Source: Paenibacillus farraposensis | GTDB taxonomy: Bacteria > Bacillota > Bacilli > Paenibacillales > Paenibacillaceae | DNA: 64,000 nt | Direction of reading: 5' to 3' | Assembly (NCBI RefSeq): GCF_020736845.1 | Contig: NZ_JAFFQR010000011.1 | Location: 34,159-98,158 of the forward strand | In this document: in pieces, positions 56,669 to 64,000 of the stretch | Numbering within the stretch: the first letter of the stretch is position 1 | How the letters are laid out: each line of letters begins with the position of its first letter | The notes under the pieces: generated by a model | Told to the model about the DNA's origin: nothing | The model's database searches: none | Seen by the model: only the letters and a program-made list of their open reading frames with translations | Translations under genes and position numbers: made by a program

Positions 56669-58045
56669 CTATTTGCCAAGACAAAATTGTGAAAATATCT
56701 GATCGATTAGCGCATCATGCGCCGTATCGCCGACAATCTCGCCCAGATGCTCCCATGCCAGCCTTACATCAATCTGAATCATGTCAATCGGTACAAACTG
56801 ATCGGCAGCTTCATAGGCATCTACCAGCGATTGGCGGGCCTTCTTCAACAAAGCAATATGACGTACATTGCTGACATATGTCATATCAGCTGATTCCAGC
56901 TTACCGCTGAAGAATAAATTCGATATCGCCTGCTCCAGTCGGTCTGCTCCCTCGTTTTCCTTTACAGACATCGGTACGATAAGCTCCTCAGGTACATAGC
57001 GCAGCAGCAAATCCCGGTCAACCTGGGCCGGTAAGTCCATTTTATTCATAATGACAATTGCTTGTCTACCGCGGATTTGTTCCAGTAATGCCATTTCATC
57101 CTCATGCAGTGGTTCGTTGGCGTTAATCACAACAAGCAGCAGATCGGCTTCGCTGAACGCTGTTTTTGAGCGCTCTACTCCGATCCGTTCCACTACATCC
57201 ATCGTTTCACGAATGCCGGCCGTGTCCAGCAGCTTGAGCGGAATGTTATTAATCGTTACATATTCCTCGATCACATCACGGGTTGTGCCCGGAATATCGG
57301 TCACAATCGCCCGTTCGCCATGAGCCAGTGTATTCATTAGTGAAGATTTACCCACATTCGGTCTTCCGACAATCGCCGTGGTCAACCCCTCACGCAGAAT
57401 TTTCCCCTGCTCTGCCGTATGCAGCAGCCGGTCAATTTCCGCCATGACCTGACTGCTTTTATCCTTAATTAACTCAGACGTAAAGGATTCGACATCATGC
57501 TCGGGGTAATCAATGTTCACTTCGATATGGGCGAGGGTCTCGACCAAAACATTGCGCAGACGGCGAATATTTTGTGACAGCTGCCCATCTACCTGCTTTA
57601 AAGCTACCGAAAAAGCTTTATCCGACTTCGAGCGAATGAGGTCAATGACCCCCTCGGCCTGGCTCAGGTCAATGCGACCGTTCAAGAATGCGCGCTTCGT
57701 GAATTCACCAGGCTCGGCCAAGCGTATATTTTGCAGCAGCAGCAAGTCCATCACCCGTTTAACAGCTACTACCCCGCCATGAGTGCTGATTTCTACTACG
57801 TCTTCTGTTGTAAAAGAGCGTGGCGCCCGCATCACCGTAACCAACACTTCCTCTACCTTTTCCCGGTTGTGAGGATCTATAATATGTCCATAGTGTACTG
57901 TATGAGATGGGACCTGGCTTAGAGGCGTTTTGCTGCAAAACAAAGCCTCTACTTCCGTGACGGCTTCCGGGCCGCTGATCCGTATGACCGCAATACCGCC
58001 CTCGCCGACAGCCGTTGCAATGGCAGCTATGGTATCGCTCAGCAT
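56669..58045 (-). CDS. mnmE: tRNA modification GTPase
   Basis: 458 residues from ATG 58045, which follows GGAGG. The THF-binding domain begins LSDTIAAIATAVGEGGIAVI, the G domain has GRPNVGKSSLMN, DIPGTTRD, DTAGIR and NKMD, and the C-terminal motif ends FCLGK. Partner of MnmG in cmnm5U34 formation. About 100 bases separate it from mnmG. Confidence 0.96.
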   Translation of the reverse strand: MLSDTIAAIATAVGEGGIAVIRISGPEAVTEVEALFCSKTPLSQVPSHTVHYGHIIDPHNREKVEEVLVTVMRAPRSFTTEDVVEISTHGGVVAVKRVMDLLLLQNIRLAEPGEFTKRAFLNGRIDLSQAEGVIDLIRSKSDKAFSVALKQVDGQLSQNIRRLRNVLVETLAHIEVNIDYPEHDVESFTSELIKDKSSQVMAEIDRLLHTAEQGKILREGLTTAIVGRPNVGKSSLMNTLAHGERAIVTDIPGTTRDVIEEYVTINNIPLKLLDTAGIRETMDVVERIGVERSKTAFSEADLLLVVINANEPLHEDEMALLEQIRGRQAIVIMNKMDLPAQVDRDLLLRYVPEELIVPMSVKENEGADRLEQAISNLFFSGKLESADMTYVSNVRHIALLKKARQSLVDAYEAADQFVPIDMIQIDVRLAWEHLGEIVGDTAHDALIDQIFSQFCLGK

Positions 58046-58171
58046 ATCGTTTCTACCTCCTGTCAAGCGAAAACGGATTTACCATCCTTGTACAAGGACG
58101 GCATCCGTTCAGCCAGTAATATAAGAAAAAAGCAATGACTCCTGCACCATGCAGAGAGCCATTGCGTCAGA

Positions 58172-58927
58172 TTATTTTTTGGCAATGACGACGCGCCGAT
58201 TGGGCTCGTCCCCCTTGCTGTATGTTCTAACCAGCGCATGCTGTTGCAGCTTGGCATGAATCAGCTTTCGCTCCTGTGACGGCATTGGCTCCAACACGAC
58301 TTCCTTACCATAACGAACAGCCTGGTTGGCCAAACGATCTGCCAAATCCTCCAGCGTTTTTTGCCGACGTGCACGAAATTGCTCGGCATCCAGCACAATC
58401 CGGATGAACTTGTTAGAATGACGGTTGGCCACAATATTCGTCAGGTACTGCAGTGCATCCAATGTCTGTCCTCGACGGCCGATCAGCATGCCAAGCGATG
58501 GACCGGAAATATCCAGAATACTTTCATCCTTGCGGTGATGGACATAAACGTCAACGTCCAGTCCCATTCCTGATGCTGTTTCGCGGATAAAGCGCGTCGC
58601 CTCTTCATACGGATCAACTTGTTCCGTAGAGGCTTTCGGGCTGCTATTTGCTTCTCGTGCAGCAGGCTCAGCTTCCGCAACAGCCTGTCCCGCAGTAGTG
58701 GACGTGTGAGCCGATACATGAGGTTCAGCCGTGTGTATGGTTTCGGGAGTCGGATCAGACAGCAGCGTGAGCTCCACCTTCGCCTTCTTGGCCCCGAGCC
58801 ATCCCAGGAATCCTTTTGATGGCTGTTCCAACACGTTTACGGTTACCCGTTCACGGCTTACTCCCAGTTGAGAGAGTCCTTGTTTTACAGCATCTTCAAC
58901 GGTTTTTCCTGTCACGACTTTGGTCAT
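58172..58927 (-). CDS. khpB: KhpB (Jag) RNA-binding protein
   Basis: 251 residues. Jag_N domain (KVVTGKTVEDAVKQGLSQLG, VSRERVTVNVLEQPSKGFLG), then a Ser/Ala/Glu-rich linker, a KH domain (ISGPSLGMLIGRRGQTLDAL) and an R3H domain (QTLEDLADRLANQAVRYGKE). It works with KhpA as a global RNA-binding pair that affects cell elongation. Overlaps the yidC homologue by four bases. Confidence 0.95.
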   Translation of the reverse strand: MTKVVTGKTVEDAVKQGLSQLGVSRERVTVNVLEQPSKGFLGWLGAKKAKVELTLLSDPTPETIHTAEPHVSAHTSTTAGQAVAEAEPAAREANSSPKASTEQVDPYEEATRFIRETASGMGLDVDVYVHHRKDESILDISGPSLGMLIGRRGQTLDALQYLTNIVANRHSNKFIRIVLDAEQFRARRQKTLEDLADRLANQAVRYGKEVVLEPMPSQERKLIHAKLQQHALVRTYSKGDEPNRRVVIAKK

Positions 58928-59787
58928 CTCGACTTTTTAGCCCCCTTCGAATTTTTGTTGCTTTTTTTCTTGCTATTGGAGGAACCTGTTTGACTGGCTG
59001 TTTTCACATTCGCCAGCGCGGCTTCTTTACCATTATTACGATAAAGGAAGTAGTTTTGAATAATCGTGTAAATATTACTGTAGAACCAGTATAACGGCAA
59101 AGCCGATGGGAAATTGTACGACATAAACAGGATCAACACCGGGTAAACGTACAACAAAAATTGCATCGGTCCCTGCTGCGGTGTCGGGTTCAATTTCATC
59201 ATCATCCAGGTTTGGACAAATGTCGTGATTGCTGCCAAAATCGGCAGGATAAAGAAGTGATCCGGCTTACCTAACTGGAGCCACAAAAAGTCGTGATCCC
59301 GCAATGCCGAATTATAGTAAATGGCATTATACAGCGCGATAAAAATCGGCATCTGTACGAGCAAGGGCAGACAGCCCGCCATCGGGTTGACCTTGTTTTC
59401 CTGGAATAGCCTCATAGTCTCTTGCTGGACTTTCTCAGGCGTATCCTTGTATTTGGCTTGAATTTCTTTTAATTGAGGCTGAATGGCCTGCATAGCTTTG
59501 GAACTGCGTACTTGTTTGAGTGTAAGCGGCAAAATAATGGTGCGCACGATAATAACCAGAACCAGTACGGCCAGACCATACTCTCCGGAGAACCACTTGG
59601 CAAATGTATCCAGCGCATACGAAAACCAGTAAACGACATATCTTTGCCACAAAGAACTACTGTTGGCCAAGTCTGCCGTTGTGTAAGCATTGTGGGCCGT
59701 CGGGGCACACCCGGACAGCACGGCAACAAGTGCCAATACGGCGATTAGAAGGAACCATTTCCCTCGTTGAGTCTTCAAACGCGACAC
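58924..59787 (-). CDS. spoIIIJ: membrane protein insertase SpoIIIJ/YidC
   Basis: 287 residues. A lipoprotein signal ends in LSGC. The YidC/Oxa1 core has five spans, with SGEYGLAVLVLVIIVRTIIL (conserved Arg in the hydrophilic groove), AGCLPLLVQMPIFIALYNAI, PILAAITTFVQTWMMMKL and FSYNFPSALPLYWFYSNIYT-like spans. A basic C-terminal tail binds ribosomes. It inserts membrane proteins and is needed for sigma-G activity in spores. Downstream of rnpA. Confidence 0.95.
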   Translation of the reverse strand: MSRLKTQRGKWFLLIAVLALVAVLSGCAPTAHNAYTTADLANSSSLWQRYVVYWFSYALDTFAKWFSGEYGLAVLVLVIIVRTIILPLTLKQVRSSKAMQAIQPQLKEIQAKYKDTPEKVQQETMRLFQENKVNPMAGCLPLLVQMPIFIALYNAIYYNSALRDHDFLWLQLGKPDHFFILPILAAITTFVQTWMMMKLNPTPQQGPMQFLLYVYPVLILFMSYNFPSALPLYWFYSNIYTIIQNYFLYRNNGKEAALANVKTASQTGSSNSKKKSNKNSKGAKKSR

Positions 59788-59858
59788 TTCATAACCCCTT
59801 TCTTAACCAATCCATTCCAACGTAAATCATATCATATCCTGTAGGACAAAGATACTGA

Positions 59859-60209
59859 TTATCGGCGTGAAGACTTGAGCAGCGAGGCTTTGCGAAGAAC
59901 GTGCAGCACACTTTTCTCCAGCTCTTGATACGACATCTTAACCGCCGCCTTGCGGACGATAAATACCAGATCAATCTGCCCCACCAATTCATGCTCATGA
60001 TGACGCACAATTTCCTTGACGATTCTGCGCATCCGGTTGCGGACGACTGCATTGCCGATCTTCTTGCTGGCCGAAATTCCGACACGGAACTGCTCTACCT
60101 CTCTACGGCGGAACCAGTACACCACAAACTGATGGTTGGCAAATGATTTGCCATGGCGGTATACGCGCCCAAAGTCCGCCCGGTTTCGAAGACGCAATTT
60201 TTTTCGCAC
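59859..60209 (-). CDS. rnpA: ribonuclease P protein component
   Basis: 116 residues. The RnpA motif RNRMRRIVKEIVRHHEHEL and RLRNRADFGRVYRHGKSFAN are unmistakable. It assists RNase P RNA in 5' maturation of tRNAs. No separate yidD ORF is found in the 71 bases before spoIIIJ, unlike in many relatives. Confidence 0.95.
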   Translation of the reverse strand: MRKKLRLRNRADFGRVYRHGKSFANHQFVVYWFRRREVEQFRVGISASKKIGNAVVRNRMRRIVKEIVRHHEHELVGQIDLVFIVRKAAVKMSYQELEKSVLHVLRKASLLKSSRR

Positions 60210-60440
60210 GGCGCTTCTCCTTGCTCATCTCTTTTACACACTTCGGTAGGCTGACCTTACCTCTTATATAGTAAGAAGTATGGACAACATTCCGTCATGG
60301 TAATCTCGCTTATTTTACATCCTTTTTCAAAAGCTTCATCTAATATAGGACAGGCTGGCGTACTCCTCCCTCTTTTTTCGCTGCATTTCTACAAAATTAG
60401 AGAGAGCGATCCAGTCCACGAAAAACCTCCATTATGAAAA

Positions 60441-60462
60441 AAAGACCACCGTAGTGGTCTTT
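60441..60462 (-). terminator. rpmH terminator
   Basis: AAAGACCAC (60441-60449), loop CGTA, GTGGTCTTT (60454-60462); minus strand followed by T run. It separates rpmH from rnpA, so readthrough or a second promoter must drive rnpA. Confidence 0.78.
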
Positions 60463-60471
60463 ATGCACGCA

Positions 60472-60606
60472 TTACGCACTCAATACTTTTCTACCTTTTT
60501 GGCGACGAGCCGCCAAAACTTTACGGCCATTCTTTGTGCTCATTCTTTTACGGAAGCCGTGGACTTTTTTACGTTTGCTGACATTCGGTTTGAAAGTCGG
60601 TCTCAT
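60472..60606 (-). CDS. rpmH: 50S ribosomal protein L34
   Basis: 44 residues: [44 protein letters not shown]. The smallest ribosomal protein gene of the region, behind AAGGAGG. In most bacteria it starts the rpmH-rnpA-yidC-khpB-mnmE set next to oriC, read away from dnaA, as here. Confidence 0.96.
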   Translation of the reverse strand: MRPTFKPNVSKRKKVHGFRKRMSTKNGRKVLAARRQKGRKVLSA

Positions 60607-61669
60607 TGCGCTGCACCTCCTTACAAGGAATACGTTTTATATGGAATATACCTACCGTAGCAATCTCCACAAAAAACACCTTTATACATCTAACCACAAA
60701 CAGCCCTCAAAGTCAATATGATTGTGAATCCTCTCCCTCTTTTTGCTGTTCAGAAATTCTATTCTATGTCATGGATTCGCCATCTTCATACTTTCAGCTC
60801 TTTTTAGCGACTTTTTGCTTCTTCCGTCTCGCCGATCAGTTCATCCTTTTTTTCTTCCTGACGAAACGATCTTGTATCTACTTTTTATTTTTCTGTAACT
60901 CTCCAACCTGTTTCGGGTTTAAATTGCCACTACCGGTTTATCCAAAAATAATGTCGGAAACGTTATCGGAAATTTTCAACAGAAAAATAAGCGCTTGTAA
61001 CCAAAAGGCAACAGCAATTATACACAGATTCACAAAAAGAACGGAATTATGATTTAAATGACCATAACCTGTGCATAACATTTTAAAGCGAAAAAGAGTT
61101 ATTGTCGAAAACTGAACAAATTATAAACAATATCTTGTGTTGTGAATAAAAATTGTACACAACAGATTGAATTTGTGGATAAATAACCATGAGTCATTGA
61201 AATACAAGGCTTCTTTTGCTATGATGATATTACTTTTGAATGTGAATATGTTGTTTTACCCTCCATATTATCAACACCCTGTGGATAAAGTTGTGAACAA
61301 GTTCAATTTATCCATCTTTTTGTTTTTGTGCGGATTCGGGATTCTGGGGATATATTCTACATTTTTCATTTGGTTTCGACATAGTGCAGTCTCGTTTGGG
61401 CCTGCGGGATTAAAAGAACGGATCGTGCCGCACATTCCTTCCTGAGAAATACGCTTTTCTTCTGCCGAGCAGCAGCGGAATTTCCGTCCGTTATTTCTCA
61501 GGGTAATTTTGTGCTGCGTTCTCTCACTACACTGCCGCATGATTTAGGCGGCGGTATGTCTTTTTATGGCCTTCCATCATATTTCGGGGATTTTAGGCGT
61601 TTTGCCGAGACGCCGGGAGCAGCTCTCAGTTCGTCGGCAAAATGCCAGGATTTAAAAGGAGTGACGTCT
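60607..61669. other. upstream oriC region with DnaA boxes
   Basis: 1063 bases without a gene between rpmH and dnaA. DnaA-box-like sites: TTATCCAAA (60938), TTATACACA (61018), TGTGCATAA (61070), TGTGAATAA (61141), TGTGGATAA (61174), TTATCAACA (61268), TGTGGATAA (61280), TGTGAACAA (61292), TTATCCATC (61308). Two are perfect matches in the reverse orientation. This is the incAB side of a bipartite Bacillus-type oriC and also carries the dnaA promoter, at which DnaA would autorepress. Confidence 0.88.
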
Positions 61670-63016
61670 GTGGACAGCCATATCTCTGAACTATGGCAGC
61701 AAATTCTATCCATTATACAAACCAAGCTGAGTAAGCCGAGTTACGACACTTGGTTTAAGGCTACCAAGGCAGCGAAATTGAACGACCACTCCATTGTGAT
61801 TTCTGCCCCGACAACGTTTGCCGTAGAATGGCTTGAAAGCCGCTATACCAAGCTGGTCGGAGCAACGGTTTATGAAATTTTGGGCAAGCAACTGGAGGTC
61901 AAGTTCGTCATTGAGGAAAACAAACCTCCAGAGATCGACCTCCAACAACAGCCTCAGCAGCAGCCAGTTGTACATGAAGAAGCCGTGTCCCATATGCTGA
62001 ATCCCAAATATACATTCGATACATTCGTCATCGGGTCGGGGAACCGTTTTGCTCATGCAGCATCGCTGGCCGTCGCCGAGGCGCCGGCCAAAGCTTACAA
62101 TCCGCTGTTTCTTTACGGCGGTGTAGGACTGGGCAAAACGCATTTGATGCATGCTATCGGGCACTACATTCTGGAGCACAATCCGACCAGCAAGGTCGTA
62201 TATTTATCGTCGGAGAAGTTCACGAACGAATTCATTAACGCCATCCGGGACAACCGTGGGGAGAGCTTCCGGAACAAATACCGCAACATTGATATTTTGC
62301 TCATCGACGATATTCAATTCATAGCGGGCAAGGAATCGACGCAAGAGGAATTTTTCCATACGTTTAACGCGCTTCATGAGGAACGCAAGCAGATCATCAT
62401 CTCCAGCGACCGGCCTCCCAAAGAAATTCCGACGCTAGAGGAACGGCTGCGCTCCCGCTTCGAATGGGGACTCATTACGGACATTCAGCCGCCGGATCTG
62501 GAGACCAGAATCGCTATTCTCCGGAAAAAAGCCAGAGCGGAAAACCTGGATATCCCTAACGAGGCCATGATGTATATCGCCAATCAAATTGATACCAACA
62601 TCCGTGAGCTGGAGGGGGCGTTGATTCGCGTTGTTGCTTATTCTTCCTTAACGAATCAGGATGTATCCAGTCATCTTGCAGCCGAGGCGTTAAAGGATAT
62701 TATCCCGTCCAGCCGGCCCAAAATGATCACCATTCAGGATATACAGCATCAAGTTGGGGAATTTTACAACCTACGCCTGGAGGATTTTAAAGCACGCAAA
62801 CGGACAAAGGCTGTGGCCTTTCCACGACAGATTGCCATGTATCTTTCCCGTGAGTTAACCGACTATTCTTTGCCTAAAATCGGTGAAGCTTTCGGCGGAC
62901 GCGATCATACAACGGTCATTCATGCACACGAAAAAATCTCCAAATCCATTCAAGTGGATCAGGAGCTGTTCAAAGTTATCAACAATCTAATAGAGAAAAT
63001 CAAAAACCCAACCTGA
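61670..63016 (+). CDS. dnaA: chromosomal replication initiator DnaA
   Basis: 448 residues. GTG 61670 is chosen because AAAAGGAGTGACGTCT precedes it and the protein then starts [20 protein letters not shown]; the open frame upstream is accidental. Domain I (1-90), linker, AAA+ domain with Walker [16 protein letters not shown], Walker B LLIDDIQF and arginine region, then domain IV with the DNA-binding [23 protein letters not shown]. It unwinds oriC and regulates itself. Starts the dnaA-dnaN pair. Confidence 0.97.
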   Translation: MDSHISELWQQILSIIQTKLSKPSYDTWFKATKAAKLNDHSIVISAPTTFAVEWLESRYTKLVGATVYEILGKQLEVKFVIEENKPPEIDLQQQPQQQPVVHEEAVSHMLNPKYTFDTFVIGSGNRFAHAASLAVAEAPAKAYNPLFLYGGVGLGKTHLMHAIGHYILEHNPTSKVVYLSSEKFTNEFINAIRDNRGESFRNKYRNIDILLIDDIQFIAGKESTQEEFFHTFNALHEERKQIIISSDRPPKEIPTLEERLRSRFEWGLITDIQPPDLETRIAILRKKARAENLDIPNEAMMYIANQIDTNIRELEGALIRVVAYSSLTNQDVSSHLAAEALKDIIPSSRPKMITIQDIQHQVGEFYNLRLEDFKARKRTKAVAFPRQIAMYLSRELTDYSLPKIGEAFGGRDHTTVIHAHEKISKSIQVDQELFKVINNLIEKIKNPT

Positions 63017-63040
63017 ACAAGTTCAGAGCCTATACACAAT

Positions 63041-63127
63041 TTATACACATGTGGATAGGCTTGATTTTATTAGGTTTGCGCCTACTTATCCACATATTCA
63101 GTGCACCTATTACTATTACTACTATTT
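63041..63127. other. downstream oriC: DnaA boxes and DnaA-trio unwinding element
   Basis: Between dnaA and dnaN: TTATACACA (63041), TGTGGATAG (63050) and the perfect TTATCCACA (63086). A run of CTA/TTA triplets (CTATTACTATTACTACTA, 63107-63124) starts 12 bases later and ends in T-rich sequence (63125-63131). This is the known box-spacer-DnaA-trio layout for single-strand loading in Bacillus. It is a strong candidate for the actual opening site. Confidence 0.85.
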
Positions 63128-63200
63128 TTTTAATAAATACATCACCAAATAAAGCCCGCGTCAACGCGTGCCGAAGGACTAAAACCCGTAGGAGGAATTT

Positions 63201-64000
63201 ATGAAGCTCAGCATACTGAAAAACGTTTTAAACGAGGCTATACAGCATGTGTCCAAAGCCATATCAAGTCGGACCACGATCCCGATTCTGGGCGGTATCA
63301 AGCTAGACGTAAATCATCAGGGAGTAACGCTGACTGCCAGCGATACAGACATCTCTATTCAATCCTTTATTCCAACGGAGGATGGAGACCAAACAATCGT
63401 TCAGGTTGAACAACCCGGCAGTGTGGTTTTGCCTGCCAAGTTCTTTGTCGAAATTATCAAAAAGCTGCCTTCGCAGGAGATCCATATGGAGGTAAGAGAT
63501 CAATTCCAAACCTTTATCTCGTCCGGTGCAACTGAAATTCAGATCGTCGGTTTGGATCCTGAGGAGTTCCCCGTCCTTCCCAACATTGAAGAAAATCAGG
63601 TTATTTCTGTGCCTGGTGATTTACTCAAAAACATGATCAAACAAACGGTCTTCTCCATTTCCACCCATGAAACAACGCCGATTCTGACAGGAGTATTATG
63701 GAACTTGGCTGAAGGAGAGCTGAAGTTTGTAGCAACGGACCGCCACCGCCTGGCCACCCGCGGCGCTCATTTGGAAGCGGCTGAAGGCCTGCGTTTCAGC
63801 AATGTTGTTATTGCAGGCAAAACGCTGAATGAGCTGAGCAGAATCATTCCGGATCAAAATATGCTTGTGGATATCGTCGTAGCCGATAATCAGGTACTTT
63901 TCAAAGTGGACCGGGTACTCTTTTATTCCCGCATCCTGGATGGAACGTATCCTGATACTTCTAGGATTATTCCAACCTCCTACAAAACAGAACTGATTGT
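63201..64000 (+). CDS. dnaN: DNA polymerase III beta clamp, 3' end outside the window
   Basis: The first 266 residues of an expected ~380. ATG 63201 follows GGAGGAATT. Clamp domains 1 and 2 are present: LSILKNVLNEAIQHVSKAIS, TIPILGGIKL, ASDTDISIQ; then ISTHETTPILTGVLWNLAEG and FVATDRHRLATR. It is truncated only by the window edge. Sliding clamp that tethers the replicase. Confidence 0.96.
   Translation, partial: MKLSILKNVLNEAIQHVSKAISSRTTIPILGGIKLDVNHQGVTLTASDTDISIQSFIPTEDGDQTIVQVEQPGSVVLPAKFFVEIIKKLPSQEIHMEVRDQFQTFISSGATEIQIVGLDPEEFPVLPNIEENQVISVPGDLLKNMIKQTVFSISTHETTPILTGVLWNLAEGELKFVATDRHRLATRGAHLEAAEGLRFSNVVIAGKTLNELSRIIPDQNMLVDIVVADNQVLFKVDRVLFYSRILDGTYPDTSRIIPTSYKTELI

Noticed and set aside
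59789..60085. ORF that might be yidD between rnpA and yidC
   Set aside because: It is mainly the wrong frame of rnpA and lacks the yidD signature.

Overview
The window is chromosomal DNA from a low-to-mid GC, spore-forming Firmicute, most likely a Paenibacillus of the P. polymyxa group. The evidence is gene order and protein style: the backbone is the conserved origin region of Bacillales, rlmH ... htrA-walJIHKR ... purA-dnaB-rplI-gdpP ... rpsR-ssb-rpsF ... noc-parA-parB-rsmG-mnmG-mnmE-khpB-yidC-rnpA-rpmH-oriC-dnaA-dnaN. The sporulation genes (spoIIIJ/yidC, yyaC) and the secreted GH5-X2-CBM46 glucanase fit that assignment.

Positions 1-12448 are accessory DNA inserted at the 3' end of rlmH, the same site used by staphylococcal SCC elements. 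Three same-orientation copies of the rlmH 3' end sequence (742-765, 1988-2014, 12422-12448) delimit two tandem cassettes. The inner 10.4-kb cassette (1988-12448) is AT-rich. It carries a two-gene module of unknown function, an XRE regulator with a divergent operator region, a large serine recombinase that has lost its catalytic N-terminus, and a DNA-modification/restriction cluster. That cluster is a beta-class DNA methyltransferase facing a four-gene operon: BglII-like endonuclease, ParB-like protein, SNF2-type helicase and DUF3883/PD-(D/E)XK nuclease. It is the best candidate for an undescribed defence system. The outer 1.25-kb cassette (742-2014) carries only an NTF2-fold protein and a TetR regulator under a promoter with an embedded palindromic operator. 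Left of it lie a degraded small ORF and the end of an IS30-family element that runs off the window.

From 12.4 to 21 kb lie rlmH, a decayed TPR regulator, a small XRE regulator, DinB-like, AraC, CxxH/CxxC and SAM-methyltransferase genes, a secreted cellulase-type enzyme with a cre-like site, and htrA. From 21 to 29 kb the walRKHIJ cell-wall stress operon is followed by an M23/LysM/G5 envelope peptidase and a small membrane protein. From 30 to 38 kb come purA (with a promoter and paired PurR boxes), dnaB, rplI, gdpP, a DUF2232 protein, MazG-like and CBS proteins, and a broken LytR-CpsA-Psr gene. From 38 to 45 kb are a DD-carboxypeptidase homologue lacking its catalytic serine and a five-gene oligopeptide ABC transporter operon. 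The 45-64 kb segment is the replication, segregation and translation core: rpsF-ssb-rpsR, tRNA-Ser(CGA), mscS, yyaC, parABS/noc, the tRNA-modification genes, and a bipartite oriC around dnaA with a DnaA-trio-like unwinding element.

All calls are from reading the sequence; no database search was run. Family assignments rest on recognised motifs and synteny.
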